64,000 nucleotides of DNA from Halolactibacillus halophilus (GTDB lineage: Bacteria; Bacillota; Bacilli; Bacillales; Amphibacillaceae): contig NZ_FOXC01000006.1 of assembly GCF_900115605.1 (NCBI RefSeq), positions 1 to 64,000 on the forward strand, read 5' to 3'. The position numbers and the translations under genes were made by a program. Every line of letters begins with the position of its first letter. Positions within the stretch are counted from its first letter, which is position 1. Below the pieces are notes generated by a model. The model was not told where the DNA came from. It searched no databases and worked only from the letters and a program-made list of their open reading frames with translations. Of this stretch, positions 42,292 to 56,127 are shown piece by piece.

Positions 42292-42638
42292 AAATGTGCC
42301 TCCTCGGTAGAATGGATTATTACTCTATTCCTTTATTTTTAACCAAATAAACCCTTTTCATTAAGAAAGTAATGATTACTTAAATGAGTAAAGATGCATT
42401 TGGTATAATAGAAAGAGAACCACTTACGCAAAAAAATCTTATAATTGATTTAATAATTCTTAATAATGAACCTCTAATATTCAGCTATGAACCGGGGCGC
42501 TAAATCTTTGGGCCTAGTGGATTGATGTACTGCACACCATTTATAAGCACCGCAGAGCTTGATAACTGGTATCATACTTTAATGAAATGAGTCTGATGCC
42601 CTTAAATATCGAAAACACGATGATGTCTATTGATACAA
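42292..42638. other. Gene-poor gap between rnfC and VanZ-like gene
   Basis: About 350 bases with no convincing gene. A 39-codon + strand frame (MSKDAFGIIEREPLTQKNLI) starts near 42,385 without a clear ribosome binding site; it may be a gene remnant. The rnfC promoter should lie in this gap. Confidence 0.4.
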
Positions 42639-42680
42639 AAAAGCACCGATTATCATTCTTATGAATGATAGCGGCGCTTT
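42638..42680. terminator. Terminator after VanZ-like gene
   Basis: Minus-strand AAAAGCGCCGCTATCATTC...GAATGATAATCGGTGCTTTT, a long stem with two mismatches then TTTTTT; symmetric enough to act on both strands. Confidence 0.8.
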
Positions 42681-43255
42681 TAGCTAATATGTTGTTTTGA
42701 CTTTTTTGTTTCTTTGTACTTTGATTGATTCAACAGTTTTGATAACAGTTGTTCATGTCCCATATTCAGCAGCAATCCTAGATAAATGCCTAAACTATTT
42801 AAAATCCAATCATCTACGTCAACGGACCGTGAAACCATATGAAGTTGATGTAAGAGGTACTGACCACCTTCAAATAACACCGGTACTAAGACAATAAACA
42901 ATAACTTTCTAAACCACCCATAAGGTTTCACATATAACCAAAAACCGAGCGGAAACATCATCACCACATTACCGACGAGATTAACAATAATAATCTCAAA
43001 TGATAACGTCTCTTGCCTGTAAGCACGCAAATAAAGTTTAATCGTCTCAAACGGCTCCAAATTTATTTGAAGCGCGTCACGCGCATCTCCAAGTCCTCTA
43101 AACCAAATTAAATAACTTAAGATCAGGAAATATCCCAACATGACCCCATTAAATAATCGGCGTTTTAGGCGGGGATTGTTTAATTGTCTTAACGCAATAT
43201 AAATGATTAAAAAAATTGGCAACAACACAAAGAAGCCTAACGGTAAATACGACAA
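42680..43255 (-). CDS. VanZ-like family membrane protein
   Basis: 191 aa from TTG 43255 with AGGGGGGAG upstream. Four to five TM segments and the VanZ pattern: NLEPFETIKLYL, NLVGNVVMMFPLGFWLY, EGGQYLLHQLHMVSRSVDVDDWILNSLGIYLG. Related proteins give low teicoplanin resistance or have unknown envelope roles. Confidence 0.85.
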   Translation of the reverse strand: MSYLPLGFFVLLPIFLIIYIALRQLNNPRLKRRLFNGVMLGYFLILSYLIWFRGLGDARDALQINLEPFETIKLYLRAYRQETLSFEIIIVNLVGNVVMMFPLGFWLYVKPYGWFRKLLFIVLVPVLFEGGQYLLHQLHMVSRSVDVDDWILNSLGIYLGLLLNMGHEQLLSKLLNQSKYKETKKSKQHIS

Positions 43256-43675
43256 ATAATCTCCCCCCTAAATAGTAAAGCAATATTTTTATTATCACTT
43301 AAATTAGTGATCATGACAAGAGGGGAAAAGTAATTGTTATGCAATTGATAACTTTTATAGAAATACCAAAATCAATTGTCGAAATACAATGAATAAGATT
43401 GTTTTACACTCTCATGACTGAATGAATTTTTAACCATGTTGTAATCTCATTGATTTCAAATTTCTCAATAACGATATTTACAGTATAGTCTGCTGCTTTA
43501 GTCCAAATGGTCGGATCAGCTTCTGATTTAAATACAGTTTGCTTTAGTCGTTCGACGGCACTTATTTATAGCGCTTAATCAAAAGTGAATTCAACAAAAT
43601 GATTTCTTTTCCATTTAAATATCTCATCTTATCTTTCCACCAAGTTTTTTAACGTGTCATCATAATTATCGAATA
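43256..43675. other. Gene-poor gap with a degraded ORF
   Basis: About 420 bases. On the minus strand 43404-43565 is open without a start and reads AVERLKQTVFKSEADPTIWT and EKFEINEITTWLKIHSVMRV, protein-like composition, probably a remnant of a longer gene. The VanZ promoter should also be here. Confidence 0.35.
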
Positions 43676-43708
43676 AAAGAGCCTAGTCGATGGACTAGGC
43701 TCTTTCAT
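43676..43708 (-). terminator. Terminator of glycolytic operon (after eno)
   Basis: Minus-strand AAAGAGCCTAGTC-catc-GACTAGGCTCTTT followed by TATT: 13-bp stem. Confidence 0.9.
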
Positions 43709-43731
43709 TATTCATCTTTACTTACGACTGA

Positions 43732-47451
<3,720 letters not shown>

Positions 47452-48642
47452 TTATTTATTGCTGATTGCAGCTAAACCAGGTAGTTCTTTACCTTCTAGG
47501 TATTCAAGTGACGCGCCGCCACCAGTTGAGATGTGTGAGAAGTCATCAGCAAAACCTAATTTCATCGCTGCTGCTGCTGAGTCACCACCACCGATGATGG
47601 TTGTTGCATTATCCAAGCTTGCGATTGCTTTACATACACCGATTGTCCCTTGTGCGAATGCTTCCATTTCGAACACACCCATAGGGCCGTTCCATACGAC
47701 AGTTTTCGCACCATCTAGTTCATTTTCAAACTGAGCAACTGATTTAGGACCAATATCAAGACCCATATAGCCATCAGGAATCGCACCAGCATCAACAGCT
47801 TTCACATCGCCCTCCTCAGAGAAGTCAGTGTTAACCATTGTATCAACTGGTAAAATAATTTTACCATCAGCACGTGCAAGTAAATCTTTCGCAAGATCTA
47901 ATTTATCTTCTTCAAGTAGTGAAGAACCAATAGCCATGCCTTGTGCTTTATAGAATGTATAAGCCATACCGCCACCGATAAGAATCTTATCTGCTTTAGT
48001 AAGTAAGTTTTCAATCACACCGATTTTATCACTTACTTTCGCACCACCTAAAATAGCTACAAATGGACGCTCTGGGCTATCGACTGAATCACCGATAAAA
48101 CGGATTTCTTTTTCCATTAAGAAACCAGCGGCTGATTCAACGTTTGAAGCAATCCCAACGTTTGATGCATGCGCACGGTGAGCCGTACCAAAAGCATCGT
48201 TAACGAATAAGTCACCAAGACTTGCCCAGTACTTACCTAATTCAGGATCATTTTTACTTTCTTTCTTACCATCAATATCTTCAAAGCGCGTGTTTTCAAA
48301 CATTAAAATATCGCCATTGCCTAATTTGTCAATTGCGTTTTCTAATCCTTCTCCACGTGTTTCAGGTACGAATGTCACGTCTTGACCTAATAATTCAGAT
48401 AAACGCTCAGCGACTGGCTTAAGTGATTTACCTTCTTTATCAGCTTCTTCTTTTACACGACCTAAGTGAGAAAATACAACCACTTTTGCATCTTCTTTTA
48501 GTAAGTGCTTAATTGTTGGAAGCGCTTGAACGATACGGTCATCGTTAGTAATGTTACCGTCTTTCATCGGTACGTTAAAATCAGCACGTACGAGTACTTT
48601 TTTGCCGGCAACAGCTAAATCAGTTACAATTTTTTTCGCCAT
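47452..48642 (-). CDS. pgk: Phosphoglycerate kinase
   Basis: 396 aa: [81 protein letters not shown] and [19 protein letters not shown] before ATG. Makes ATP from 1,3-bisphosphoglycerate. A terminator-like hairpin lies between gap and pgk. Confidence 0.98.
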   Translation of the reverse strand: MAKKIVTDLAVAGKKVLVRADFNVPMKDGNITNDDRIVQALPTIKHLLKEDAKVVVFSHLGRVKEEADKEGKSLKPVAERLSELLGQDVTFVPETRGEGLENAIDKLGNGDILMFENTRFEDIDGKKESKNDPELGKYWASLGDLFVNDAFGTAHRAHASNVGIASNVESAAGFLMEKEIRFIGDSVDSPERPFVAILGGAKVSDKIGVIENLLTKADKILIGGGMAYTFYKAQGMAIGSSLLEEDKLDLAKDLLARADGKIILPVDTMVNTDFSEEGDVKAVDAGAIPDGYMGLDIGPKSVAQFENELDGAKTVVWNGPMGVFEMEAFAQGTIGVCKAIASLDNATTIIGGGDSAAAAMKLGFADDFSHISTGGGASLEYLEGKELPGLAAISNK

Positions 48643-48663
48643 ATTGGATAATCCTCCTAGTGA

Positions 48664-48702
48664 AAATTAAAAGCGGAAAGCGCGAACGCTTCCCGCTAAT
48701 GG
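48664..48702 (-). terminator. Hairpin between gap and pgk
   Basis: Minus-strand AGCGGGAAGCG-ttc-GCGCTTTCCGCT then TTTAATTTT. It would end most cggR-gap transcripts, raising gap mRNA over the downstream genes. Confidence 0.75.
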
Positions 48703-48731
48703 ACTGTTTGTTTAGTTTAGCTCGCTAAAAA

Positions 48732-49730
48732 TTAAAGTTTAGCGAAATATTCTAATGTACGCACTAATTGTGCAGTATAAGACATTTCATTGTCATACCA
48801 TGAAACAGTCTTAACTAATTGCTTGCCACCTACAGTCATTACTTTTGTTTGTGTTGCATCAAATAATGAACCGTAAGAAATACCAATAACATCTGAAGAT
48901 ACGATTGGATCTTCAGTGTAACCGTAAGATTCGTTCGCTGCTTTTTTCATTGCTGCGTTTACGCTCTCAACAGAAACTTCTTTGTCTAATACAGTTACTA
49001 ACTCAGTTAATGAACCAGTTGGAACTGGAACACGTTGAGCAGCACCATCTAATTTACCTTTAAGTTCAGGAATTACAAGACCAATTGCTGCTGCTGCACC
49101 TGTTGTGTTAGGCACAATGTTAACTGCTGCTGCACGTGCACGTCGTAAGTCTTTTGAGTGAGGTGCATCTAATGTGTTTTGGTCACCTGTATAAGCGTGA
49201 ATAGTTGTCATAAGTCCTTCAGCAACACCGAATTCCTTGTTTAATGTGTCAGCCATTGGAGCTAGACAGTTTGTTGTACATGAAGCACCTGAGATTACAG
49301 TTTCTTCACCTGTTAAGATGTCATGGTTAACGTTATAAACGATTGTTGGAAGGTCATTTCCACCTGGAGCAGAAAGTACAACACGCTTCGCGCCACCTTT
49401 AAGGTGAAGTTCAGCTTTTTCTTTTGAGTTGAAGAATCCAGTACACTCAAGTACGATTTCTACACCTAAGTCTCCCCATGGTAATTCTTCAGGATTGCGG
49501 TTAGCTAATACTTTAATGTCTTGTCCATTAACAGCAAGAGCTCCTTCTTTAACTTCAACATCGCCATTGAAACGACCTTGAGTTGTGTCATACTTTAAAA
49601 GGTGAGCAAGCGTGTCAGCGTCAGTTAAGTCGTTGATTGCTACTACCTCAATTCCTTCTACTTCTTGAATACGGCGGAAAGCTAAGCGGCCGATACGACC
49701 AAAACCATTAATACCTACTTTTACAGTCAT
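48732..49730 (-). CDS. gap: Glyceraldehyde-3-phosphate dehydrogenase
   Basis: 332 aa: [18 protein letters not shown] (NAD), active site [18 protein letters not shown] (Cys), [36 protein letters not shown] and [32 protein letters not shown] before ATG. Glycolytic NAD-type by the cggR context. Confidence 0.98.
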   Translation of the reverse strand: MTVKVGINGFGRIGRLAFRRIQEVEGIEVVAINDLTDADTLAHLLKYDTTQGRFNGDVEVKEGALAVNGQDIKVLANRNPEELPWGDLGVEIVLECTGFFNSKEKAELHLKGGAKRVVLSAPGGNDLPTIVYNVNHDILTGEETVISGASCTTNCLAPMADTLNKEFGVAEGLMTTIHAYTGDQNTLDAPHSKDLRRARAAAVNIVPNTTGAAAAIGLVIPELKGKLDGAAQRVPVPTGSLTELVTVLDKEVSVESVNAAMKKAANESYGYTEDPIVSSDVIGISYGSLFDATQTKVMTVGGKQLVKTVSWYDNEMSYTAQLVRTLEYFAKL

Positions 49731-49773
49731 ACGTATTTCCTCCTTAGTATTGTTTAAAATTTTATCTAAAGGA

Positions 49774-50796
49774 CTATAAGTCCTTTATTAATGCTTTTGC
49801 TGCCCCTTCATCTGTGATTAGGACATTACTCTTCCCTTGTCTAAAATAGGACTCAATCGCTTTTGCCTTTGAATTACCTCCAGCAATCGCCACAACTGTC
49901 TTAATATGAGACAAGTCTTCTAATTGCATACCTACGGTCCGTACTTTGTGTACGATTTGGCCATTTTGGTCAAAATAATAACCAAAGGCCTCACTTATTG
50001 CTTTTCCCGACTTAAGGTTTTCTAAAACGTTTGTTTCTGCTTTTCTACGTTTTGCCATAGTAAAAGCATCACCAATACCATGCATGACGATATCTGCTTG
50101 TTTTATAATATGTAATGTTTCTTTTACCCCGGGCTCTTCAATAATTGAATGATACGTTTCTTCACTGAGCGGGTCCGGTACATATAACAAACGATAATCA
50201 CCTTTCATCTTATTGGCCATTTCAGCGCAAATAGTGTTCGCTTGATTCTCGACACGTTCCCCGAGTCCACCTCTAGCGGGAACGAACATTGAGCCTTTAC
50301 CTAAATCAGTCGGTGCCATCATTTTAGCCACAGCAGCCATAGACGTGCCACCTGTCACAGCGACGGTTTGCTTGATATTGAGTTGGGATTGTAAAAACGA
50401 CACAGCACGTTTACCTAGTTCGTCTTTTACCCACGGATCAGTATCACTGTCCCCAGGTGTAATTATAACACGTTCTAAGTCGAATGTCTGTTTAAGTTTC
50501 ATTTCTAAATCACGAAATCCTCGTAACTCTTCGAAATAAGGCGTAAACTCATCCACCAACATTTGACCTGCCACCGTCAGCATTACCCCTTTGGGCGTTG
50601 CCTCAACTAAGCCAAGTTGTGAAAGCTTATGAATCTCTGCACGAGCTTCACGTTCTTTTAACATCAACTCGGTAGCCAAACTTCTTCGGCCAATAGGTTG
50701 ATAATAACGAATGGTATGGAGCAAATGAAAACGCCGGTCAATCACTGCGATAAGATCAGGGCATATTTTTTGTTGCAATTCTATCAGCTTTTGCAT
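49774..50796 (-). CDS. cggR: Central glycolytic genes regulator CggR
   Basis: 340 aa from ATG 50796 (AAAGGGTG upstream). N-terminal HTH ([43 protein letters not shown]) and a SorC-type sugar-binding domain ([53 protein letters not shown]). In Bacillus it represses the operon and is released by fructose-1,6-bisphosphate. Confidence 0.95.
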   Translation of the reverse strand: MQKLIELQQKICPDLIAVIDRRFHLLHTIRYYQPIGRRSLATELMLKEREARAEIHKLSQLGLVEATPKGVMLTVAGQMLVDEFTPYFEELRGFRDLEMKLKQTFDLERVIITPGDSDTDPWVKDELGKRAVSFLQSQLNIKQTVAVTGGTSMAAVAKMMAPTDLGKGSMFVPARGGLGERVENQANTICAEMANKMKGDYRLLYVPDPLSEETYHSIIEEPGVKETLHIIKQADIVMHGIGDAFTMAKRRKAETNVLENLKSGKAISEAFGYYFDQNGQIVHKVRTVGMQLEDLSHIKTVVAIAGGNSKAKAIESYFRQGKSNVLITDEGAAKALIKDL

Positions 50797-50820
50797 CTTA
50801 ACGCACCCTTTCAATACTGC

Positions 50821-50858
50821 CGGGACCAATTTAGTCCCTGTGGTTAAATTTCTGTCCC
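50821..50858 (-). promoter_or_regulatory. CggR operator
   Basis: Minus-strand GGGACAGAAATTTAACCACA then GGGACTAAATTGGTCCC: two GGGAC half-sites 20 bases apart, like the tandem CGGGAC-type operator of B. subtilis CggR. It lies just after the promoter. Confidence 0.75.
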
Positions 50859-50889
50859 ACAGGGGGCAAAAAAATACCCAACACATGTA

Positions 50890-50918
50890 ATATTATCAGA
50901 AAAATCGGTATCTGACAA
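50890..50918 (-). promoter_or_regulatory. cggR-gap operon promoter
   Basis: Minus-strand TTGTCA (50918-50913), 17 bases, TAATAT (50895-50890), immediately upstream of the CggR operator. Confidence 0.75.
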
Positions 50919-50967
50919 GTTTTAAATCACACCGAACAAAAAACGATAGACATAAGAGATATAAAAA

Positions 50968-50996
50968 AGAGGCTTAATCCAGCCTCTTTACATCTC
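50968..50996 (-). terminator. Terminator after ldh
   Basis: Minus-strand AAAGAGGCTGGATTAAGCCTCTTTTTTA: 8-bp stem with T tract. Confidence 0.8.
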
Positions 50997-51005
50997 ACTG
51001 ATCTT

Positions 51006-51956
51006 TCATTTCAAATTATCGTGCATGTCTTTTAATATATTTGCTGAGCTTTCTAGCAATTGTTGTTCGCGGTCTGATAAGTTTAACCGTAAAATTTCTC
51101 TTACTCCGTGCGCATTAACAACAGCGGGAATACCCATATAGACACCATTAATATCATATTCACCTTCAAAATAGGTTGATACCGTTAAAATTGAATTCTC
51201 ATTATAGAGTAAAGCTTTTGTCAGACGAGCAAGTCCCATACCAATACCATAATAGGTTGCGCCTTTTTTCTGAATGATTTGATAAGCGGCATCGCGAACA
51301 TTTTCAAAAATCGCCTGCATATCACGGTCTTCATAGAAGTTATTAAGTTTACCATACACATTCAGTGGCAAGCCACCAATCGTAACGTGTGACCAAATTG
51401 GCAATTCTGAATCACCATGTTCTCCTACAATATAAGCATGCACATTTCTTGAGTCAACTTGGAAATAATCACTTAATAAATAACGGAAGCGTGCAGTGTC
51501 TAAAATAGTACCCGAACCAATAACACGTTCTTTTGGTAACCCAGAGGCTTCATAGGCAACGTGTGTCATCACGTCAACAGGGTTTGATGCAATCAGTAAA
51601 ATACCATCAAAACCAGAGGCCATTATCTCTTTTACAATCCCACGCATGATTTTTGCATTTTTACTCGCAAGATCGAGTCTAGTTTCATTTGGTTTTTGAT
51701 TCGCACCAGCAGTGATGACAACTAAATCAACATTATGACAATCGGCATAATCACCGGCTCTTATTTTCATTGGTGAACCAAATGGAACCCCGTGATTTAA
51801 ATCTTGCGCTTCACCTTCTGCACGATCCTTATTTAAGTCAATCAACACGATTTCACTAACTGTTCCTTGATTTACTAGTGAATACGCATAACTTGAACCA
51901 ACAAATCCTGTTCCAACAATGGCGACTTTCTTTGTTTTATTTGCTCTTTGATGCAT
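51006..51956 (-). CDS. ldh: L-lactate dehydrogenase
   Basis: 316 aa from ATG 51956 with AAAGGAG upstream. [20 protein letters not shown] (NAD), [47 protein letters not shown] and the active His in [13 protein letters not shown]. Single gene with own promoter and terminator. It regenerates NAD in fermentation. Confidence 0.97.
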   Translation of the reverse strand: MHQRANKTKKVAIVGTGFVGSSYAYSLVNQGTVSEIVLIDLNKDRAEGEAQDLNHGVPFGSPMKIRAGDYADCHNVDLVVITAGANQKPNETRLDLASKNAKIMRGIVKEIMASGFDGILLIASNPVDVMTHVAYEASGLPKERVIGSGTILDTARFRYLLSDYFQVDSRNVHAYIVGEHGDSELPIWSHVTIGGLPLNVYGKLNNFYEDRDMQAIFENVRDAAYQIIQKKGATYYGIGMGLARLTKALLYNENSILTVSTYFEGEYDINGVYMGIPAVVNAHGVREILRLNLSDREQQLLESSANILKDMHDNLK

Positions 51957-52035
51957 AAAAAAACACTCCTTTAAACCTATTTTAGAGACTTTCTCTCTCA
52001 CTTAAATACTATACCCGAAATACCACTAAACTATG

Positions 52036-52051
52036 TTTGTTTTTTAACAAA
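52036..52051 (-). promoter_or_regulatory. Rex-like palindrome upstream of ldh
   Basis: TTTGTT-TTTT-AACAAA (minus: TTTGTT-AAAA-AACAAA), a perfect 6-bp inverted repeat like the TTGTTAANNNNTTAACAA Rex operator, about 80 bases before the ldh start. A TATAGT -10-like box follows at about 52,009-52,014 on the minus strand. Confidence 0.5.
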
Positions 52052-52085
52052 AATGTAAAAAAAGCTGAATTTACTTCATAAAATA

Positions 52086-52123
52086 CAATTAAACCGCTTT
52101 AGGGAATTAACCAAAGCGGTTTA
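52086..52123 (-). terminator. Hairpin downstream of small membrane gene
   Basis: TAAACCGCTTT...AAAGCGGTTTA, 11-bp stem without a long T tract; about 100 bases past the gene at 52221. Confidence 0.5.
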
Positions 52124-52220
52124 ATGAACAGGGATCATCTATTATCAATGAACCTTTTATAATGCTTATATGGATCAGTCTTTTGTTATCGTTTATACAC
52201 CTTAACAATCTACGCCTCTT

Positions 52221-52427
52221 TTAGTGAGAGGTTTTGTTCATAAGGAGTCCCAGTTGTCTTTTTACTTTAGCCAGACTAACGTGAACATCCAATAAATAAA
52301 AGAAATAACTACTTGAGAGAACGATCAAGCTATTTTGGATAAAAAGAGAATAACCAACAATATCACGTAATGCTACTAGCTCCCAAATCAATAACACAGA
52401 CACAGCTAACCATATCATAACTTTCAT
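52221..52427 (-). CDS. Small two-TM hypothetical protein
   Basis: 68 aa from ATG 52427 (AGAGGTG upstream). TM segments VMIWLAVSVLLIWELVAL and SLIVLSSSYFFYLLDVHV with a basic tail. No family recognised. Confidence 0.6.
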   Translation of the reverse strand: MKVMIWLAVSVLLIWELVALRDIVGYSLFIQNSLIVLSSSYFFYLLDVHVSLAKVKRQLGLLMNKTSH

Positions 52428-52507
52428 TTTTGCACCTCTTACTTTCTGTAAAGCCATATCAACTTATAAAATATGAGAAAAGACAGATGAAAACATCTGT
52501 CTAAAAG

Positions 52508-52580
52508 TGCGCTCGGAGGGATTCGAACCCCCGACACACGGTACCGGAAACCGATGCTCTATCCCCTGAGCTACGAGCGC
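52508..52580 (-). tRNA. tRNA-Arg (CCG)
   Basis: Minus strand GCGCTCG acceptor pairs with CGAGCGC; D arm GCTC-AGGGGATA-GAGC; anticodon loop TTCCGGT with CCG; T arm GGGGG-TTCGAAT-CCCTC. CCA is not encoded. 73 bases. Confidence 0.95.
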
Positions 52581-52795
52581 ATATTAAAATCGAACAAAAA
52601 TAATTATAACTGAAATGACCGACAAATACAATCCTTTCTTTCACCATCCACTCATAGTATAGAAAAATTTCAACAATGGCGAGTGCAATCCATACGCAAA
52701 ACACCCCCATCTCTGTTATACTATTTACAAAGTTTATACATACATTAACTTGGGAAGGTTGAAAAGAAAAAAACATTTCATCTGTTAGTGTTTTA

Positions 52796-52812
52796 TTTGA
52801 CCTTTTTTGACC
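52796..52812 (+). promoter_or_regulatory. CtsR operator of clpP
   Basis: TTTGACC-ttt-TTTGACC is the complement of the CtsR heptad repeat GGTCAAA-N3-GGTCAAA, exact in both halves. It overlaps the -35 (TTGACC) of the clpP promoter; a TATAAG follows at 52831. Heat-shock control by CtsR is expected. Confidence 0.88.
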
Positions 52813-52879
52813 TATTAGCTATGATATATTTATAAGCTTCATACACATACTTAAAGTTATTTCTAGAGGAGGAATAAAT

Positions 52880-53461
52880 ATGAATTTAATCCCTACAGTA
52901 ATTGAACAAACAAATCGCGGTGAACGAGCATATGACATTTATTCACGGCTATTAAAAGACCGCATCATTATGTTAGGTTCTGGCATTGATGACAATGTTG
53001 CTAACTCGATTGTCGCTCAACTTCTTTTCTTAGAAGCTGAAGACCCAGACAAAGATATCTCTATTTACATTAACTCACCAGGTGGGTCGATCACAGCTGG
53101 TATGGCCATCTATGATACGATGCAATTTATCAAACCAGATGTCTCAACTATCTGCGTTGGTATGGCCGCATCTATGGGTGCTTTCTTACTTGCTGCTGGC
53201 GCAAAAGGAAAACGTTATGCGTTACCTAACTCAGAAGTCATGATTCACCAACCATTAGGCGGTACACAAGGTCAAGCATCTGATATTCAGATTCACGCTA
53301 ACCGTATCATTGAAATGCGCAAGAAATTAAACGAAATCCTTGCTGAACGCACCGGTCAACCAATGGAAGTTGTTGAACGTGACACAGATCGTGATAACTT
53401 CATGACAGCTAATAGAGCGTTAGAATACGGTCTAATTGACAAAGTTATGGAGAAGAAGTAA
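52880..53461 (+). CDS. clpP: ATP-dependent Clp protease proteolytic subunit
   Basis: 193 aa, GAGGAGG before [27 protein letters not shown], catalytic Ser in [13 protein letters not shown] and His in [18 protein letters not shown]. Forms the barrel protease with ClpX or ClpC. Confidence 0.98.
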   Translation: MNLIPTVIEQTNRGERAYDIYSRLLKDRIIMLGSGIDDNVANSIVAQLLFLEAEDPDKDISIYINSPGGSITAGMAIYDTMQFIKPDVSTICVGMAASMGAFLLAAGAKGKRYALPNSEVMIHQPLGGTQGQASDIQIHANRIIEMRKKLNEILAERTGQPMEVVERDTDRDNFMTANRALEYGLIDKVMEKK

Positions 53462-53484
53462 TCCTAACTAAAAAATAAGTAACA

Positions 53485-53525
53485 CAAAGCAGCGACGCGC
53501 CTTGGCACGTCGCTGCTTTTATCGT
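53485..53525 (+). terminator. Terminator after clpP
   Basis: AAAGCAGCGACG...CGTCGCTGCTTTT, 12-bp stem with T tract. Confidence 0.9.
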
Positions 53526-53546
53526 TCTTAACTATTTTGAATTCGA

Positions 53547-54161
53547 TTAATTGCGAATATATTTCATAAATATATCTTTGTAGTCTTTTTGAGTGAAATC
53601 ATCATACTTCTCATTTAACCAATCGTTGCTAAAAGTCGTGGCTTTTTCAAGTTCACTTGAAAGCGCTGTATCTTTAGTGTAACTACGTTTGATCAAACCT
53701 TGACTGCGCTCAAGACTATCTTTCGCGTAATCAAACTGTCGCTTGTCTGATGCTTGTTTTACAGAAATCTCAAACAAGGACTTATACAGATCGGTGATGG
53801 CTTCCCCTTCTTTTTTATCAATGTCAACTGAGAAAGCAAGCTCTCCCATCTTAAACTTGATCTCTAAATCGAGGTCAATCGTTCCTGCTGTTTCGACTCG
53901 TACATCACTGATGACATGTTGATAGTAATCATAACGCTTAATCACTCGCTTTGAACTTGTTGCCTTCTCACCATCTAAATGTATCAAAGCACGATTAGTA
54001 AAACAGTATTCATCCGTCTTAGATTTAATTAGAAAATGAATTGTTTCCCCGTCCTCATGTAACACAAAATCATCTGATAACGTCTTATCAAAATCTTCTG
54101 GCTTAATCACTTTCCCGATATCACTAATTCCTAGAGCATCACTAGCGAATTTTTTTAACAT
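53547..54161 (-). CDS. PH-domain protein (YvbH-like)
   Basis: 204 aa from ATG 54161 (GGGAGG upstream). Bacterial PH-type domain: FVLHEDGETIHFLIKSKTDEYCFTNRALIHLDGEKATSSKRVIKRYDYYQHVISDVRVETAGTIDLDLEIKF, with a C-terminal helical part. Cytosolic, function unknown. Confidence 0.75.
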   Translation of the reverse strand: MLKKFASDALGISDIGKVIKPEDFDKTLSDDFVLHEDGETIHFLIKSKTDEYCFTNRALIHLDGEKATSSKRVIKRYDYYQHVISDVRVETAGTIDLDLEIKFKMGELAFSVDIDKKEGEAITDLYKSLFEISVKQASDKRQFDYAKDSLERSQGLIKRSYTKDTALSSELEKATTFSNDWLNEKYDDFTQKDYKDIFMKYIRN

Positions 54162-54285
54162 GCTGATTCCTCCCAATTAATTGTTAATATTATCATAACA
54201 TATTATCATCTATCTGTTAGTTTTGTTACAAATTCATAATAATAATATTACGTGCTATAACGCCCCTTCTATGACGTATAAACAT

Positions 54286-54328
54286 AAAAAAATCGCCTCC
54301 CTCTAATAAAAGAGACAGACGATTCATT
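54286..54328 (-). terminator. Terminator after YheA-like gene
   Basis: Minus-strand AATCGTCTGTCTC...GAGGGAGGCGATT with mismatches, then TTTTTTT. Confidence 0.75.
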
Positions 54329-54331
54329 TAC

Positions 54332-54676
54332 TTACTGTTGGTTATATAATTCTTCTAATGGTTTTGTGATTGTGCGGCTAATAGAATTGATGAATTCGTT
54401 CACTTTTTGTTCTTCTTCCATTAGTTTAGAAATCGCTTCGTGTTGTTGTACGGTTTCGACAACTTTGCGCGCTTGTTCGACTTCTTCTTCTGAAATTTCT
54501 TGACCTTGCATTTGTTTTTGTTGTAATTCGATTTGTGTATTACGGAAATCATCGAACATTTTTTTAGCGATTTCATCGCTCATAACCGCATCATATGCTT
54601 CCTTAAGAGTTGAAAACTCTTCACTCTGGCGAATTGCATCCGCTAATTGTTCTGCTGATTGTTGTACGTTAGACAT
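54332..54676 (-). CDS. YlbF/YheA-family protein
   Basis: 114 aa, AGGAGG before ATG. All-helical: SAEQLADAIRQSEEFSTLKEAYDAVMSDEIAKKMFDDFRNTQIELQQKQMQGQEISEEEVEQARK, as in YheA (UPF0342) and relatives of the YlbF/YmcA group. YlbF-YmcA act in RNA processing; YheA's role is not clear. Confidence 0.85.
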   Translation of the reverse strand: MSNVQQSAEQLADAIRQSEEFSTLKEAYDAVMSDEIAKKMFDDFRNTQIELQQKQMQGQEISEEEVEQARKVVETVQQHEAISKLMEEEQKVNEFINSISRTITKPLEELYNQQ

Positions 54677-54997
54677 ATTATAAAATCCTCCTAGTTTTTA
54701 CTGACCAACAATTGGCCTTCTTTTAACTTCTTGTATAACTATAACAAACTTCTAAACGTAATCCAAACGATACCGGTTGAGAAATTATAAAAAATAACGG
54801 TAAATAATAAGGCTTTTTAATTTAAGCCTATCTTTTCTAGTGATTGGTCCCCTCTTGTCAATTGTTTTTGTTATAATGCTAGTGAGTAGAAATTTTCGTT
54901 TGTATATTTCTCCTGATTTTTTTAAGCTGTGAGTTAGATTAGCAGACAGCCATTTACATGTGAGTCAGTCATTATATAGAAAGAAAGGATTCCTAAT
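54677..54997 (+). promoter_or_regulatory. Intergenic region with promoter for PucR-type gene
   Basis: No gene seen. TGTTATAAT (54869-54877) is an extended -10 box reading towards the regulator at 54998, about 120 bases ahead of its GAAAGGA ribosome binding site. Confidence 0.4.
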
Positions 54998-55891
54998 ATG
55001 ATTAAACGATTGAAAACCCTCTATCCAAGCCTTATCACTGAAGAAGAATCTCAAAGTAAAGGACTGTACCGGTGGTTTATGACCCCTGACAATCAATTAC
55101 TAGGTATTTTAGAAGCAGAAATCAATGAAAAAGAACATGATTTACTCGATCTGTTATTGACACCTTATCTCGGTGCCTATCCACCCGTCACTGAACGCGA
55201 ACAATCATGGTATGATTGGATTTTTGAAGGTACGAACTTTATTCATACCGCACCAAAAGAATATCGGTTCATTTACTTTACACTCTCAGATGCACCAGAT
55301 GATCCTAATGACTTTAGAGAGGCCGTCTACGGTATGTATTCTTATAAACCTGTCATTTTATTTTCAAGTCAAAAACACGGTGTGATTATTGAAGAAGAAC
55401 GACCAGATGAAGAGGATGCCATTACTTTCTTTGAAATGGTCGAAGTCTTTACAAGTGATTTCTTTATTGATGTCCAGTTCTTTATTGGGCCGTATTTACG
55501 CGACTTAAATAAGGCGCATGATTACCATGCATGGATGGATCAACAATTTCATCACATTCAGCACTTCAATACAAAACCCGTCATGACTTATGTATCAGCG
55601 GTACCTTATTTAATGACCGTCATGAAAGATCAGAAAGTATTAACATTTTTAATTGAGTCGATTTTAAAGTCAACGATAAAAGACGAGGAGCTTCTGCATA
55701 CAATTCAAACCTTCTTAGAAGCGAATTCCAATGCCTCACTTGCCGCTAAAGAAATGTATATGCACCGTAATAGTTTACAATATCGGATTGATAAGTTTGT
55801 CGAAAAGACCGAAGTCGATGTCAAACAATTTGAAGGAGCGATTGCGGTTTACTTAGTCCTTCTGCTTAAACGCCAAATCGATCTAGCTTAG
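54998..55891 (+). CDS. PucR/CdaR-type transcriptional regulator
   Basis: 297 aa, GAAAGGA before ATG. The C-terminus is the PucR HTH: LLHTIQTFLEANSNASLAAKEMYMHRNSLQYRIDKFVEKTEVDVKQFEGAIAVYLVLLL. The N-terminal 200 residues have no clear sensor motif. It directly precedes the sugar ABC ATPase gene and may control it or other sugar genes. Confidence 0.85.
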   Translation: MIKRLKTLYPSLITEEESQSKGLYRWFMTPDNQLLGILEAEINEKEHDLLDLLLTPYLGAYPPVTEREQSWYDWIFEGTNFIHTAPKEYRFIYFTLSDAPDDPNDFREAVYGMYSYKPVILFSSQKHGVIIEEERPDEEDAITFFEMVEVFTSDFFIDVQFFIGPYLRDLNKAHDYHAWMDQQFHHIQHFNTKPVMTYVSAVPYLMTVMKDQKVLTFLIESILKSTIKDEELLHTIQTFLEANSNASLAAKEMYMHRNSLQYRIDKFVEKTEVDVKQFEGAIAVYLVLLLKRQIDLA

Positions 55892-55921
55892 GCACTTTGC
55901 CAGCGGCTAGATCTTTTTTTG
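55879..55921 (+). terminator. Terminator after PucR-type gene
   Basis: GATCTAGC...GCTAGATC then TTTTTTT; the stem overlaps the gene's stop codon. Confidence 0.85.
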
Positions 55922-56089
55922 TGCCTTTTGACGAAACCCTTGATATATCAGTAGTTTCATCTTATAAAGTGGGTGTAATCATAGGCAAAAAACCAGATGA
56001 TGTAAGCGTTGCACAACGTGATGTTTTTTTCTTTGTGCACGTTGTCCATTTACGATTGACGTTATTTTTTGTAGACTTAAGGCATCAAA

Positions 56090-56103
56090 TAAAAACGCTT
56101 TCA
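56090..56103 (+). promoter_or_regulatory. CcpA cre-like site before ABC ATPase
   Basis: TAAAAACGCTTTCA differs from the TGWAANCGNTNWCA consensus at one position, 25 bases before the ATG. This fits catabolite control of a shared sugar-uptake ATPase. Confidence 0.55.
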
Positions 56104-56127
56104 AACATTTAAGGAGGAACTTTTACA

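Noticed and set aside
55897-56112. + strand frame of 71 codons before the ABC ATPase
   Set aside because: Starts inside a terminator and ends in the cre-like site; no ribosome binding site.
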